Assembly: GCA_964472395.1 (NCBI GenBank) | Contig: CAYYMM010000099.1 | Coordinates: forward strand, 1 to 17,690 | DNA: 17,690 nt | DNA from: CALFER01 sp964472395 | Lineage (GTDB): Bacteria; CSSED10-310; CALFER01 | Reading direction: 5' to 3' | Shown here: positions 1 through 8,200 of the stretch, in pieces | Numbering within the stretch: position 1 is the first letter of the stretch | How the letters are laid out: every line of letters begins with the position of its first letter | The notes under the pieces: model-generated | The model's input: only the letters and a program-made list of their open reading frames with translations | Databases searched by the model: none | Told to the model about the DNA's origin: nothing | Made by a program: the position numbers and the translations under genes

Positions 1-177
1 GGCAATTTCCGTGGCGGCCCGTGTTTCGTCGGTCTGTGCGTTGAGGACGTTCAGGTCCGGGTTGAGCGCACGGGCGGACCGGATGAGGGATTCCAGGTTG
101 TAGGTGCCGGGTTCGGGCGGATCGGCACCGAAGGCCGTTGCAGACAGAAGCAGTGCGAGACAGAGCAGCCGTTTCAT
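1..177 (-). CDS. TolC-family outer-membrane efflux protein, N-terminal part (runs off the left edge)
   Basis: Fifty-nine codons are present; the rest lies beyond the left edge. The first 17-18 residues are a signal peptide (Met-Lys-Arg, then a Leu/Ala core, then TAFGA). The mature start reads YNLESLIRSARALNPDL, the opening seen in TolC-type outer-membrane efflux factors: an amphipathic helix of the type Leu-x-x-Leu-Ile-x-x-Ala-x-x-x-Asn-Pro-x-Leu. Proteins of this family form the trimeric exit channel of RND, ABC or MFS tripartite pumps. The ATG overlaps the stop codon of the upstream TetR gene as ATGA, and a GGAG lies about seven bases before it inside the TetR gene, so the two are translationally coupled. 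The usual next genes would be a periplasmic adaptor and an inner-membrane pump, but they are not visible. The family call rests on only about 40 mature residues. Confidence 0.72.
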   Translation of the reverse strand, partial: MKRLLCLALLLSATAFGADPPEPGTYNLESLIRSARALNPDLNVLNAQTDETRAATEIA

Positions 178-839
178 GAGGGGTCTCCAGGAGATGCCGG
201 GAGGTGGATTCCGGCGCGTGAGAGCAGTTCCGGGACGCCGTGCAGGAAGAGCGTCGCGATGATGTCGGCGTACCAGTCGATGAACGCGGGGGTGATCTCG
301 ACGGGTCGGAGTTTCGAGATGATCGGCGACATGAGAAAGAAGGAACTCATCATGGCGCCGAGAGCGGGACCGATGATGGCGATCGGGAATGCGTCGAGGT
401 TGGCGGTGGAGCGTGTAGAATCGGGGGGGAGGATGTTCTGGTGGAACAGCTCGATGAGGCGTCGGACGTAGTGTGTTTTGAGATCGACGATTTCGGGGAT
501 TTCGAAGGGGAACTCGATGATGGCGACGCGGTGGCGATCGATATTGCGGCTGAAGTAGCGGATGGCGCCGTGGATGTAGGCGGTGAGTTTGGAGTGGAGG
601 TCGGCTGGTCGGGTGAGGTGGATTTCGGCTTCGGTGAGGAATCCGGTGAAGAATTCGTCGAGGAGGATGCGGAGGATATCTAGTTTGGAGCCGAAGTAGT
701 AGTTGATCATGGCGTGGTTGACGTGGGCGTTGCGGGCGATTTCGCGCATGCCGGTAGCGGCGAAGCCTTTGCGGGCGAAGAGGTGGGCGGCCGAGTCGAG
801 GATGGTGCGGCGGGGTGAGTCAGCGGTGGGGTCGGGCAT
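174..839 (-). CDS. TetR/AcrR-family transcriptional repressor
   Basis: This is a 221-residue DNA-binding repressor, the usual TetR length. Residues about 10-58 form the N-terminal helix-turn-helix domain: RRTILDSAAHLFARKGF, then TGMREIARNAHVN, then the recognition-helix signature MINYYFGSKLDIL. The C-terminal two thirds is helical and hydrophobic, as expected for a ligand-binding and dimerisation domain, and is not diagnostic of the ligand. I chose the ATG at 839 because AAAGGA lies about ten bases before it. The frame stays open to a TTG at 899, but that start would put the promoter-proximal operator inside the coding region. The stop overlaps the TolC-like gene as ATGA, so repressor and efflux gene form one operon. 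A promoter and a palindromic site directly upstream suggest autorepression relieved by an efflux substrate. Confidence 0.9.
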   Translation of the reverse strand: MPDPTADSPRRTILDSAAHLFARKGFAATGMREIARNAHVNHAMINYYFGSKLDILRILLDEFFTGFLTEAEIHLTRPADLHSKLTAYIHGAIRYFSRNIDRHRVAIIEFPFEIPEIVDLKTHYVRRLIELFHQNILPPDSTRSTANLDAFPIAIIGPALGAMMSSFFLMSPIISKLRPVEITPAFIDWYADIIATLFLHGVPELLSRAGIHLPASPGDPS

Positions 840-895
840 GGCGGGTACGTCCTTTGGGTGCAGCGCCGTGTATGGGACGCCGGAATGGGTTTGAG

Positions 896-924
896 TCAAA
901 CGTTCGACTTAAACAAACGTTTGA
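896..924. promoter_or_regulatory. Palindromic operator, probable TetR binding site
   Basis: Two 9-bp arms, TCAAACGTT and AACGTTTGA, are perfect inverted repeats separated by 11 bp. Each arm also extends into its own near-palindrome: CAAACGTTTG is perfect on the right, and TCAAACGTTCGA is imperfect on the left. The two sub-sites are centred 17 bp apart. It lies 57-85 bases upstream of the TetR ATG and immediately downstream of the -10 element, where a bound repressor would block initiation. TetR proteins typically bind such symmetric sites as one or two dimers. The tandem arrangement would suit two dimers. Confidence 0.75.
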
Positions 925-931
925 TTTATCC

Positions 932-961
932 ACTATGCCATACTCATTGAATAGATGTCAA
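932..961 (-). promoter_or_regulatory. Sigma70-type promoter of the TetR-TolC operon
   Basis: On the minus strand TTGACA (961-956) is followed after 18 bases by CATAGT (937-932). The -35 element is perfect and the -10 matches four of six consensus positions. Transcription would start near 925, at the edge of the inverted repeat. This places the operator at about +1 to +30. Confidence 0.55.
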
Positions 962-1264
962 ACAGAAAAGTCCGTTTTGTCCGAATCCTCCTCGCCTCCG
1001 TGACTCAGTGAGAGAAAATGTCCGGAATAACCACTGCTTAGAACGGACTGGATTCTGCGTCTCCGCTGACGCCTCGCCGAAACTTACGCTTAGCCCGGAA
1101 TGACATTCATCGCGAAGTGTCCAGAATTTTTCGCACAATTCAGAGTAATCATCATTCTGTTCGTTTCGAACGATGCCGTGCCCCCACAAATATGTATTAA
1201 TGACCAAGACACCGGAATAGGTCGTGATTGAAATGGTTGCATTGATTGGCATCCTCTGAATGCG
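962..1264. other. Intergenic region without a supported gene
   Basis: No convincing gene lies here. A minus-strand frame of 107 codons (944-1267) touches the upstream membrane-protein gene as TGATG. However, its second half reads through the repeat-like unit at 1048-1104 and the TetR promoter, and its composition is not protein-like. I therefore treat it as chance. The minus-strand gene ending at 1267 should terminate in this interval, yet I see only a weak 5-bp stem (GCGTC...GACGC, 1057-1072) and no T-run typical of an intrinsic terminator. Confidence 0.5.
1048..1104. repeat. Candidate degenerate intergenic repeat unit
   Basis: The stretch begins CTGGATTC and ends GGAATGAC, with a GC-rich middle containing a short stem (GCGTC, six-base loop, GACGC). 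Short intergenic elements with these two ends recur in many bacterial genomes, usually as compact palindromes. Here the interior is longer and imperfect. Only one copy is in the window, so repetition within this genome cannot be shown. Confidence 0.3.
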
Positions 1265-1266
1265 CA

Positions 1267-3024
1267 TCAGTTGGAGAGTACGTAGTCAGAATTTACTGTA
1301 AATATCTTGTGTTTCCCCGAAGAATCCTGGAATTTTAATTCCAGACTTTTTTTGTCTTGATCCTGAATGAAATTGTATAAGCGAAGATTAGCTCTTTCTA
1401 GGAAAGGATTAATGTACACCGCTTTTGTCGGAGAGTATTTGCTAAGAAAACGGATCCATTCGGATTCCGTGTCGATTTCAAAACTCTCTGCGTCAATCGG
1501 AACAAGCACAGTAAATGATAGCGTGCATTCCTTGTGAGAATAGCCCATGACCCAGTTACCTGGTTGAACGTACTGATACAAGATCTCAGACACAATAAAC
1601 TCCGGTGATTGTTCTGACGGGGGAAGTGAAAACGTGACCTTTGGCAGCCATGCGCCAATAAACGACAAAAAAATTACAAACACATAGAATATTCTATTTT
1701 TCTTGTGATTCCCGATATGGTAAACGGCCGCACTGGCGACGAGAATACAGATAAATCCCATCAGGTAGTTAAAGGGCACTTGATAATTTATAATGAGTAG
1801 AGGAAGAACTGAAGATGTTGTTGCTAGGAGGTGAGTCCATTGGGGCAGGGATTTTTCGATATATGCTCTAATTCCAAAACCGAGAAGAACAAAGTAAACA
1901 AAGGAAATATGCAATAAGTATCCTTCACGAAAAAAGAAAAGCAGATAAATCAATAAATACAGAGGAAATGTTAAAACCGGCAATAAAACATCCCATTTGC
2001 GCTGATGATAAATAGACATGAACCCCATGACAAGAAAAGGGAACAGAACAAGAGAACAGCCATTGAAATCGATTGCCCTTAAAAAAGTTGCTGGAAATTG
2101 CACGAGGTTTCTGAAGATCCTGGTAATTCCTGCAGAAGGGTGGTGCAGGTAAGCTTTGATAACGGATTGGTCGTTGTCTTCAGGAGAACCAAAGACTTTA
2201 CGGGTTTGCAATTGCGCATCGATCATATTGAACTCTGGCTTGCCTATTGAGAAATAGTGTCCCTGCTCAAAGGCTAGATAACTCCGTTTTTTCAGGTTGT
2301 TATCTTCGTTTTTCGGGGTTCTGTAGAACCACATCATGTAGCTTCCAAACACAAGAATAATTGGAATGGTGAGAGTCAATACAAACGTCAGTATCTTACG
2401 TTTGGGTTGTCTTCCTGATTTTAGAATTTCCCTGCAAATCAAAACAGAAAGCATGGTAAAAACCAAGACAAGACCATCGGTTCTCACAAAACACGAGTAT
2501 CCGAGCAAAAACGAAAAGGAGGCGATTGCGGGCAGTGAACGTTTTGCCCAGATCGTTAACAATAGAATGAACACAAAAAGGGAAATCACTGAGAAGGCAA
2601 AGTCGGAAGCATTGTACAGTAGTTTTATGTATACTGGCCATCCAGCCATAATACCAAGTGAGTACACAATATTGGAGCCGACCTTGTGACCCAAAGCAAA
2701 CAATCCGACAAGGAAAAGAACGAACAAAAATTGATTTCCGAATCCAATGATCAATGGAAGCCAGATCGATGCATTAATTGATATCGCCAACGGAAAGAAG
2801 GGGGCATACAACGCACACAAACCAGGATTGTTCGCATAAAGGGGCACGACTCCCGAAGCAAGAAGACTTGCTCCCTTCATGTAAGAACACTGGTCCCACG
2901 CTTCGATATTCTGCAGGTTCGGAAAAACATGACAGTGAAATATGAAACTAAGAGTAACAATCGATGCTGAGATCAACACGACTGATTTCGCAATATGTAT
3001 TCTATTTTGAGAAACTTCTGCCAT
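1267..3024 (-). CDS. Polytopic membrane protein, probable GT-C-type glycosyltransferase
   Basis: The product has 585 residues. One membrane helix near residues 14-33 is followed by an acidic loop with WDQ (residues 43-45), placed where GT-C enzymes carry their catalytic or metal-binding Asp/Glu in the first outer loop. About ten further hydrophobic segments follow to roughly residue 480, interrupted by a soluble loop near residues 235-310. A soluble tail of about 100 residues ends the protein, with a pattern (FLSKYSPTKAVYI) resembling the C-terminal domains of GT39/ArnT-like enzymes. Such enzymes move a sugar from a polyprenyl-phosphate donor to lipid, polysaccharide or protein at the outer face of the inner membrane. 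I see the topology; the family is inferred, and donor and acceptor are unknown. It could instead be an O-antigen-type membrane protein. There is no clear Shine-Dalgarno before the ATG, and the gene is visibly more AT-rich than both flanking operons, which suggests acquisition. Confidence 0.6.
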   Translation of the reverse strand: MAEVSQNRIHIAKSVVLISASIVTLSFIFHCHVFPNLQNIEAWDQCSYMKGASLLASGVVPLYANNPGLCALYAPFFPLAISINASIWLPLIIGFGNQFLFVLFLVGLFALGHKVGSNIVYSLGIMAGWPVYIKLLYNASDFAFSVISLFVFILLLTIWAKRSLPAIASFSFLLGYSCFVRTDGLVLVFTMLSVLICREILKSGRQPKRKILTFVLTLTIPIILVFGSYMMWFYRTPKNEDNNLKKRSYLAFEQGHYFSIGKPEFNMIDAQLQTRKVFGSPEDNDQSVIKAYLHHPSAGITRIFRNLVQFPATFLRAIDFNGCSLVLFPFLVMGFMSIYHQRKWDVLLPVLTFPLYLLIYLLFFFREGYLLHISFVYFVLLGFGIRAYIEKSLPQWTHLLATTSSVLPLLIINYQVPFNYLMGFICILVASAAVYHIGNHKKNRIFYVFVIFLSFIGAWLPKVTFSLPPSEQSPEFIVSEILYQYVQPGNWVMGYSHKECTLSFTVLVPIDAESFEIDTESEWIRFLSKYSPTKAVYINPFLERANLRLYNFIQDQDKKSLELKFQDSSGKHKIFTVNSDYVLSN

Positions 3025-4056
3025 GTGATTTATACTTTGGTGAGAGTGTTGACAGATGCTATCGAGAAATACCTCCCCTTGATATGAGAGTCAACGGAAG
3101 ATAAGACCCTCGACGCTCCACGCATGCGGATTTCCCGTACGGGATGCTTCGACGCTCGGTTAGGTTCAGACATAATAGCTCCATTCGACGAATCATCGAT
3201 CATAGACGCTTTCCGGCTATCGATACCATGCAATGCTTCTTTGCGTGTCTCACCGTTGATGAGCGTCAGCAGTTTGAGGAACATCACATCAGTGTATAAC
3301 GCCCTTGGAGATATCCTTTCTAAACGGTTTGGCCAAAGGGATAGCTGTCCCCCCGTTCCATTGTGCTCCTTGAACCTGTCTCGGAGTAAAGGACTGATGT
3401 TACATGTTAAAAGATTCAAACGTTGCCGCTCCCTTAGCTCCGTTTTCATCACTCTTCTTCCTCGCTACTGATCAGTCTAACCTCCACTTCTTGCAAAGAC
3501 AGGGCTTTCATCCATTGGACGACACCTCGCCCTACCGCACATGAACATGTGCATAGGATGATATAGCGTTTCTCATCATGAAGTCAAGCAAATTGTGAGA
3601 GAGGCTATGGGGTTGTGCTGCTTTTCATGAAAAAAACCATGCGCATCACGGAGTCTGATGGAATTCTTTCGGCAGCATCGCGTCGGCACGACTGATAGAT
3701 CGTCAATCTTGGTGCCATTCGGTCATCAAATCGATTCGACAGTGAGTTGAAATACATGTCGATGTCGTTGCGCCGAAGACCTACATCGGCAAGGCGATCG
3801 TCCACATGTGCATTCAGCGGGACAGTCTGCTTCAGTTTATAGAATACAAACGCTTGCCGTTGGATGACGGATAACTCGAACGTGCGATTCGACCGATGGA
3901 AGTCGGATGGTAGTATTACCTGTTTACCGAATCCTTTCGCAGCGCTCGGAAAGAGGCAGTCGCCAGCGGTCTGATGGCCACCTGTGTGATCAATGACGTC
4001 CCACCTGACCAATATCTTAACGATGTCCTCCATCGAACGTTTACTCTCAACCGATC
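3025..4056. other. Long stretch with no confidently coding gene
   Basis: About 1 kb without a gene I can support. Open frames on the minus strand at 3030-3452 and 3605-4033 (140 and 142 codons) have no recognisable domain, no clear ribosome site and no membrane or signal segment. An overlapping plus-strand frame at 3124-3471 is equally unconvincing. The 3605-4033 frame has the more protein-like composition and could be a remnant, but I cannot name it. Two short perfect palindromes are present: ACTGATCAGT at 3467-3476 and the one listed at 3537-3552. The simplest reading is eroded DNA continuous with the pseudogene to its right. Confidence 0.5.
3537..3552. repeat. Perfect short inverted repeat
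   Basis: GCACATG and CATGTGC flank AA, giving a 16-base perfect dyad in non-coding DNA. It is too short and too weak to act as a terminator. It could be a dimeric regulator site or chance. Confidence 0.35.
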
Positions 4057-5067
4057 AGGAAAGCCAGATTTGATTTCCGATACAAAATTCTCCATACATG
4101 ACCATATCTTTTCGATTGTATCGGATCCAAAATTGGAAAGCACTAAAAAAATACGTAAAAAAGCATTTATAAACATGTATGGCCGAACAGCACTCGATGA
4201 CAGCATCAATGGCAGGTTCAACGGACAGAGTAAGCCATAAAGCGATACGAAACTCGACGTCAATGTTCCGATACCGGCTTCGAAGCACCATGATAACAAA
4301 CTGCCGAAATTCCGGTAGAAGTACTCTACAAAAGGCCAGCATTGCTCTACGGTATCCGATCCGATATCGAAGAACAGGAAGTACTTTTGCATCGAAAGGA
4401 ACTCGTGAAACACGCAGAGATACATGCAGAAAAACATGCAGGGAAAAACAAGACGACGAGGGACTCGTCATATCTGTGTCAGGATGTTTAAAAGAAAAGC
4501 AATAATGAAGATCGATAGGATTGTTGCTGGTAGGCGAACGTCCCGCCAGTGCATGGAGTCTGACTCGTTCAATTCCGAATTTATTGCCTGGATACCCAAT
4601 AACTGAATACCCAACAATGGAAAGTTCCCTTCGATCTTGGTTCGGGTGCCACGGGTGGTCAATTCCGGTCGGGAAACATGCATAGCCGACCTGCAATATG
4701 GGGACAAATCCTGCGCGGACAGGGAGACGTTCCGATTACGGGATGAAACTTGAACACCATATATCTCAAAGTACTCCAGCGGTGTCCGCGAGATTGGCAT
4801 GATCAGGAGATCCGAGAGGTCTTCCCGCTTGATGTTCAGAGAGAACGAGAACGATCCATCGTCTTTGGAGTTCGTTACGATTTGCCCTTGAATGAGCATC
4901 AAGATGTTATCAGACCGGTCCTTATACATTTTCAACGCAGGGCTGTTGGAAAAAACGGTCAATTCAATCGGAAATGAAATGGACGAGTAGATTGACCAGA
5001 GCAACAGACACAGAGAACCCGTAATCGTTACGGTTAAAAAGAGATGACTACTTTCGAACCGCTTCAT
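4057..5067 (-). pseudogene. Interrupted YfhO-like / polysaccharide-type membrane protein gene
   Basis: The gene starts at ATG 5067 (MKRFESSHLFLTV) and runs 199 codons to TGA at 4470-4468. That part has a membrane helix near residues 11-30, an outer beta-rich domain with NIKREDLSDLLIMPISRTPL, and a second helix (ATILSIFIIAFLLNIL). Reading on in the same frame past the TGA gives YFLFFDIGSDTVEQCWPF at about 4390-4337, then a Trp-Cys-Phe-Glu-Ala-Gly-Ile-Gly segment. These are hallmarks of the first outer loop in YfhO-like membrane proteins linked to lipoteichoic-acid or polysaccharide glycosylation. The match fades after about 50 residues, and a second weaker copy of the motif (FGSDTIEKIW) appears near 4130-4101. 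The multi-helix remainder expected in this family is missing. I infer nonsense mutation plus deletion. The short upstream ORF could still yield a two-helix membrane protein. Confidence 0.6.
4405..4440. repeat. Three tandem 12-bp units inside the decayed gene
   Basis: GTGAAACACGCA, GAGATACATGCA and GAAAAACATGCA follow each other directly. They differ mainly in the first six bases and share ACRYGCA at the end. In the old reading frame they give alternating Cys-Met/Cys-Val steps just after the in-frame stop, in place of the normal linker before the DIGSDT motif. This suggests slippage after the gene lost selection. Confidence 0.5.
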
Positions 5068-5121
5068 GGGTGTATCCCACCACAAATGAACGTGAGGGTC
5101 AAATTTGAGTCGAATCGGTCA

Positions 5122-5150
5122 TTGACACAGCGACCGTTCAACGGTATTCT
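5122..5150 (+). promoter_or_regulatory. Strong sigma70-type promoter of the giant gene
   Basis: TTGACA (5122-5127), 17-base spacer, TATTCT (5145-5150). The -35 is perfect, the spacing optimal, and the -10 matches four of six positions including the first two and the last. Predicted start is near 5157, giving a leader of about 54 bases that ends in GAGGAG nine bases before the ATG at 5211. Confidence 0.7.
5133..5145. promoter_or_regulatory. Perfect inverted repeat in the promoter spacer (candidate operator)
   Basis: ACCGTT, C, AACGGT forms a 13-base perfect dyad lying between the -35 and -10 elements and touching the first base of the -10. A protein bound there would compete with RNA polymerase. 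A 17-bp spacer is not the lengthened one typical of MerR activation, so repression is the likelier mode. The binding protein is unknown. Confidence 0.5.
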
Positions 5151-5210
5151 TTTCGCGTTTTCGTGTGAAGGTTTGTTCCGTAAACAATTTGTCTCGAGGA
5201 GTACCCCGCT

Positions 5211-8200
5211 ATGCGTTCAGAGGATCGCCATGCCGGAAAATCGATATTATTGAGTCCTGCGATGATCGTCTCGTTCTTTCTCACCCTTCTGATCGCATGG
5301 CTTGTTCCCGTCGGGGTGCGGGCTCAATCACCGGACATCGATGCTGCTCTCGGCTATCTGATTCAGTCGCAATCGTCTGATGGATCCTGGACATCTTCAA
5401 CGCTTAAAGCCTCGTCTGTCACCACCGCCCGTGCTGCCGAAGCTCTCCTCAAATGGCGTACTGAAAGCTCCGTTCCGTCCGATGCCGCTCTGGCCCGTGC
5501 CTGGGTCCGGCTTGCAGACAGGGATGCCAACCGCACTGAAACACTCGCTGATCGGATCCGCCTCGCCACACTGCTCCCCAATTCATCCATGCTCGAACCG
5601 CCTCTTTCCGAACTACTGTCCACGCTCAGTGATCTTCAGAATCCATCATCAGGTGCTCCAATCCCGGGAACAACGCTCGCGTTCAATCTGGGAGGATTCG
5701 GTTACGGAACCGGGTACATGGAGGATGCCTGGGATACGACGTGTGCGCTCCGGGCATTGATCGCGCAGCATACGACCGAACCTCTCTCGCAAATCCAGGC
5801 TCTGTCCGATCCGATCCTCTGCGCAACCGCACTGTTGCTCGAAGTCGAAAACATTCATCTCTTAACGCCCGGTCAATGTGGATGGCCGGCGCAGGATGTC
5901 GAGGAAGCCCCGGATTCAATTGAGAGGACCCCTGACCCGCTCGTCACTGCCCTTACGATCGAAACCCTGGCCTCGATCCCGGACGACCGACGGGCAATCA
6001 GCATTGACACTTATTCTTTTCAGGCTCGGATCGATGAAGCGCTCACGCAAGGACTGTCATTTCTTGGAACCTTCCGGCGCGAATCCCAGTCGATGCACTA
6101 TTATCAGTGGAGTGAATCGACCGATCTTCGCCACCGATTACTCTTGTCTTCCGTCGTGCTCCGTGCCCTTTCCGCCGCTGCTCTTCGTGTGTCGATCGAC
6201 CCGCTCTCGGTCGAACCGATCCGGGCATTCCTCATTCATAATCAAACCTCGAACGGATCATGGCTCGACGACCCCTTCCTCACTGCGGAAGTGCTGCTCG
6301 CACTCGAACGCTCGAAACCCAACCTGAAATTCAGCGGAACACCCAATCTTGTTCCGACGGAAATTCAATACGGCGAACGTCTGGTTCTCAATCTGAATTA
6401 TTTGGCGTTGACAAATTCCGGCAGTGTCCAGTCCAATGTCACAACCATCCAGTGCCTACTGGTCAGTGCATCGGAGCGTATCGTTCTGGATACCCGATTC
6501 GTCCCTGTGCTGCAACCATCCGATTCGCTCGATCCCCTCCCGGTCTTCTCCGGATCCGCAGATATTCTGGGAACATTCGATCTGGTCATCTGTGTCGATC
6601 CGGATGATTATGTGGCAGAAGTCAGCGAGCAGGATAACGTGCTCTCACTCGGACAGTTTCGCGTTCTCACTCCCCCGGAACTCGCCATACACGATGTGGT
6701 CGCATCGGTCCAGACTCCGATTCCAATACCCGCCCCACCTGTCGGGATCTACGAGGCACAATCGTTTTATCTGGCCTTTTCGATTGTCAATTCAGGCCAG
6801 GCAACCGCACATGAGGTTCCGGTCGGTCTGTTCGCTGTTTCGACCTCTGGCGATGAACCGATTCCGCTTCATTTCGACGAACTGTGGATCGAAGGTAAAT
6901 CGAAGGAAATTCCGAATCCCTCCGCGAATCTGAGACTTACGATCGAGGGCGCTTCTGAAACCGAACCGAATATTGTGGACTGCGTCGTGGGAATCCATCA
7001 GGATCCATGCCGGCATCTCGATGAACTCGCTCCTGAAAACTCCCATGTTCCTCCCGGAGTGTTCCGTATCGAGGTTTCAATCGGGGAGTTCGACGACTCC
7101 ATACCGGATGATAATTCGGCGTCGTTTGAAACCCTTCAGGTGAGTCCCGTTCTGGACGTTCAGTTCGCTGAATTCCAGACTGATATTGCAGAACCTGCGG
7201 TTTTATTGAATTGTGATGGAGGCGTGTTCCCCCGGGATCCCGATACGGGCATCTACCAGATCAATGCCGGTGAGAAACTGTTGGTCTGGCCGATCCAGGT
7301 TCAAACGATCAAGCTGGTTCCCGACGCCGGCGAAGTCCGGATCAGCGATATCGGGATTGCGTTGAGTTGGACGCGCGAGGGTTCATCAGCGTTCACAGGT
7401 TTCAGCCAGTTCTATTACTGGGGAAACCTGGATTCACAGACTGGTGGAAATTGGGACTGCTGGGCACCCTCGAAACCATGGTCCATCTCTCACTGGATGC
7501 GTGATCCAATTCCCGGACTCTGTTCATGGTCCGAGAATCAAACTCTCATGCTGGATACTGCGAACGCAGACAGCGGCGAACCGCTGAACCCCGGTCTGTA
7601 CACACTCCGGTTGACACTCGATCCGAATGGTGATTACGACGAGACTCCCGTGGGTGAAAGCAACAACAACTACGATGGGATCCAATTCCGAATCAGGGGC
7701 GATCCGAATCTGACTCTGATTCGTGATCAATCCTCCTTTATTCCGACTCCATCGCAGTTCGGCACGGAATACTCCGGCGTGATCACTCTTTTTAATGCCG
7801 GTGAAACCGTGATCGATACCGGTGCCTCGGGCTTCGATCTGTTTCATATTGAACTTGGGAACTCTCCGGACGTGTACGATGTCACGCTTCAGGAATTTCC
7901 CAGTCATTTACGAATCGAGCCCGGTGAATCGATCACAACTCCTCCGATCTCATGGTTCATACCACAAGGCGTGCAGCTCGATCCCATCGTTCGTGTGATC
8001 CTCGATCCCGGCAATGCATGGCGGGAAGGAGCAGACGGAGAAGCCGACAACCTGGTTGAATTCTGCCTGGAAGGTCCCGATTTCGTCATCGCCTCGATCG
8101 AGGTTATGACGGTTCCGGGAGGATCCGGAGATGAGCAGTTTCTGCGGGCAGGCATCGGCAATCCTGGAGAGTCCTATTTTGGAGATCGGCCCCTGACCGT

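Noticed and set aside
944..1267. Minus-strand frame of 107 codons whose start overlaps the membrane-protein stop as TGATG
   Set aside because: Its second half is a reading through a repeat-like unit and the TetR promoter, composition is not protein-like, and no domain or ribosome site stands out beyond the coincidental overlap.
3030..3471. Overlapping frames on both strands (minus 3030-3452, plus 3124-3471)
   Set aside because: Neither shows a recognisable domain, signal, membrane helix or ribosome site, and opposite-strand overlap with similar lengths argues for chance.
4468..4470. TGA read as an amino acid (alternative code or selenocysteine)
   Set aside because: TGA ends both the TetR gene and the glycosyltransferase-like gene here, no SECIS-like hairpin was noticed, and the sequence past the stop decays.
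4057..4696. Minus-strand frame of about 213 codons at 4055-4696 as a separate gene
   Set aside because: It overlaps the interrupted membrane-protein gene in another frame and lacks the family motif, which lies in the frame continuous with the gene at 5067.
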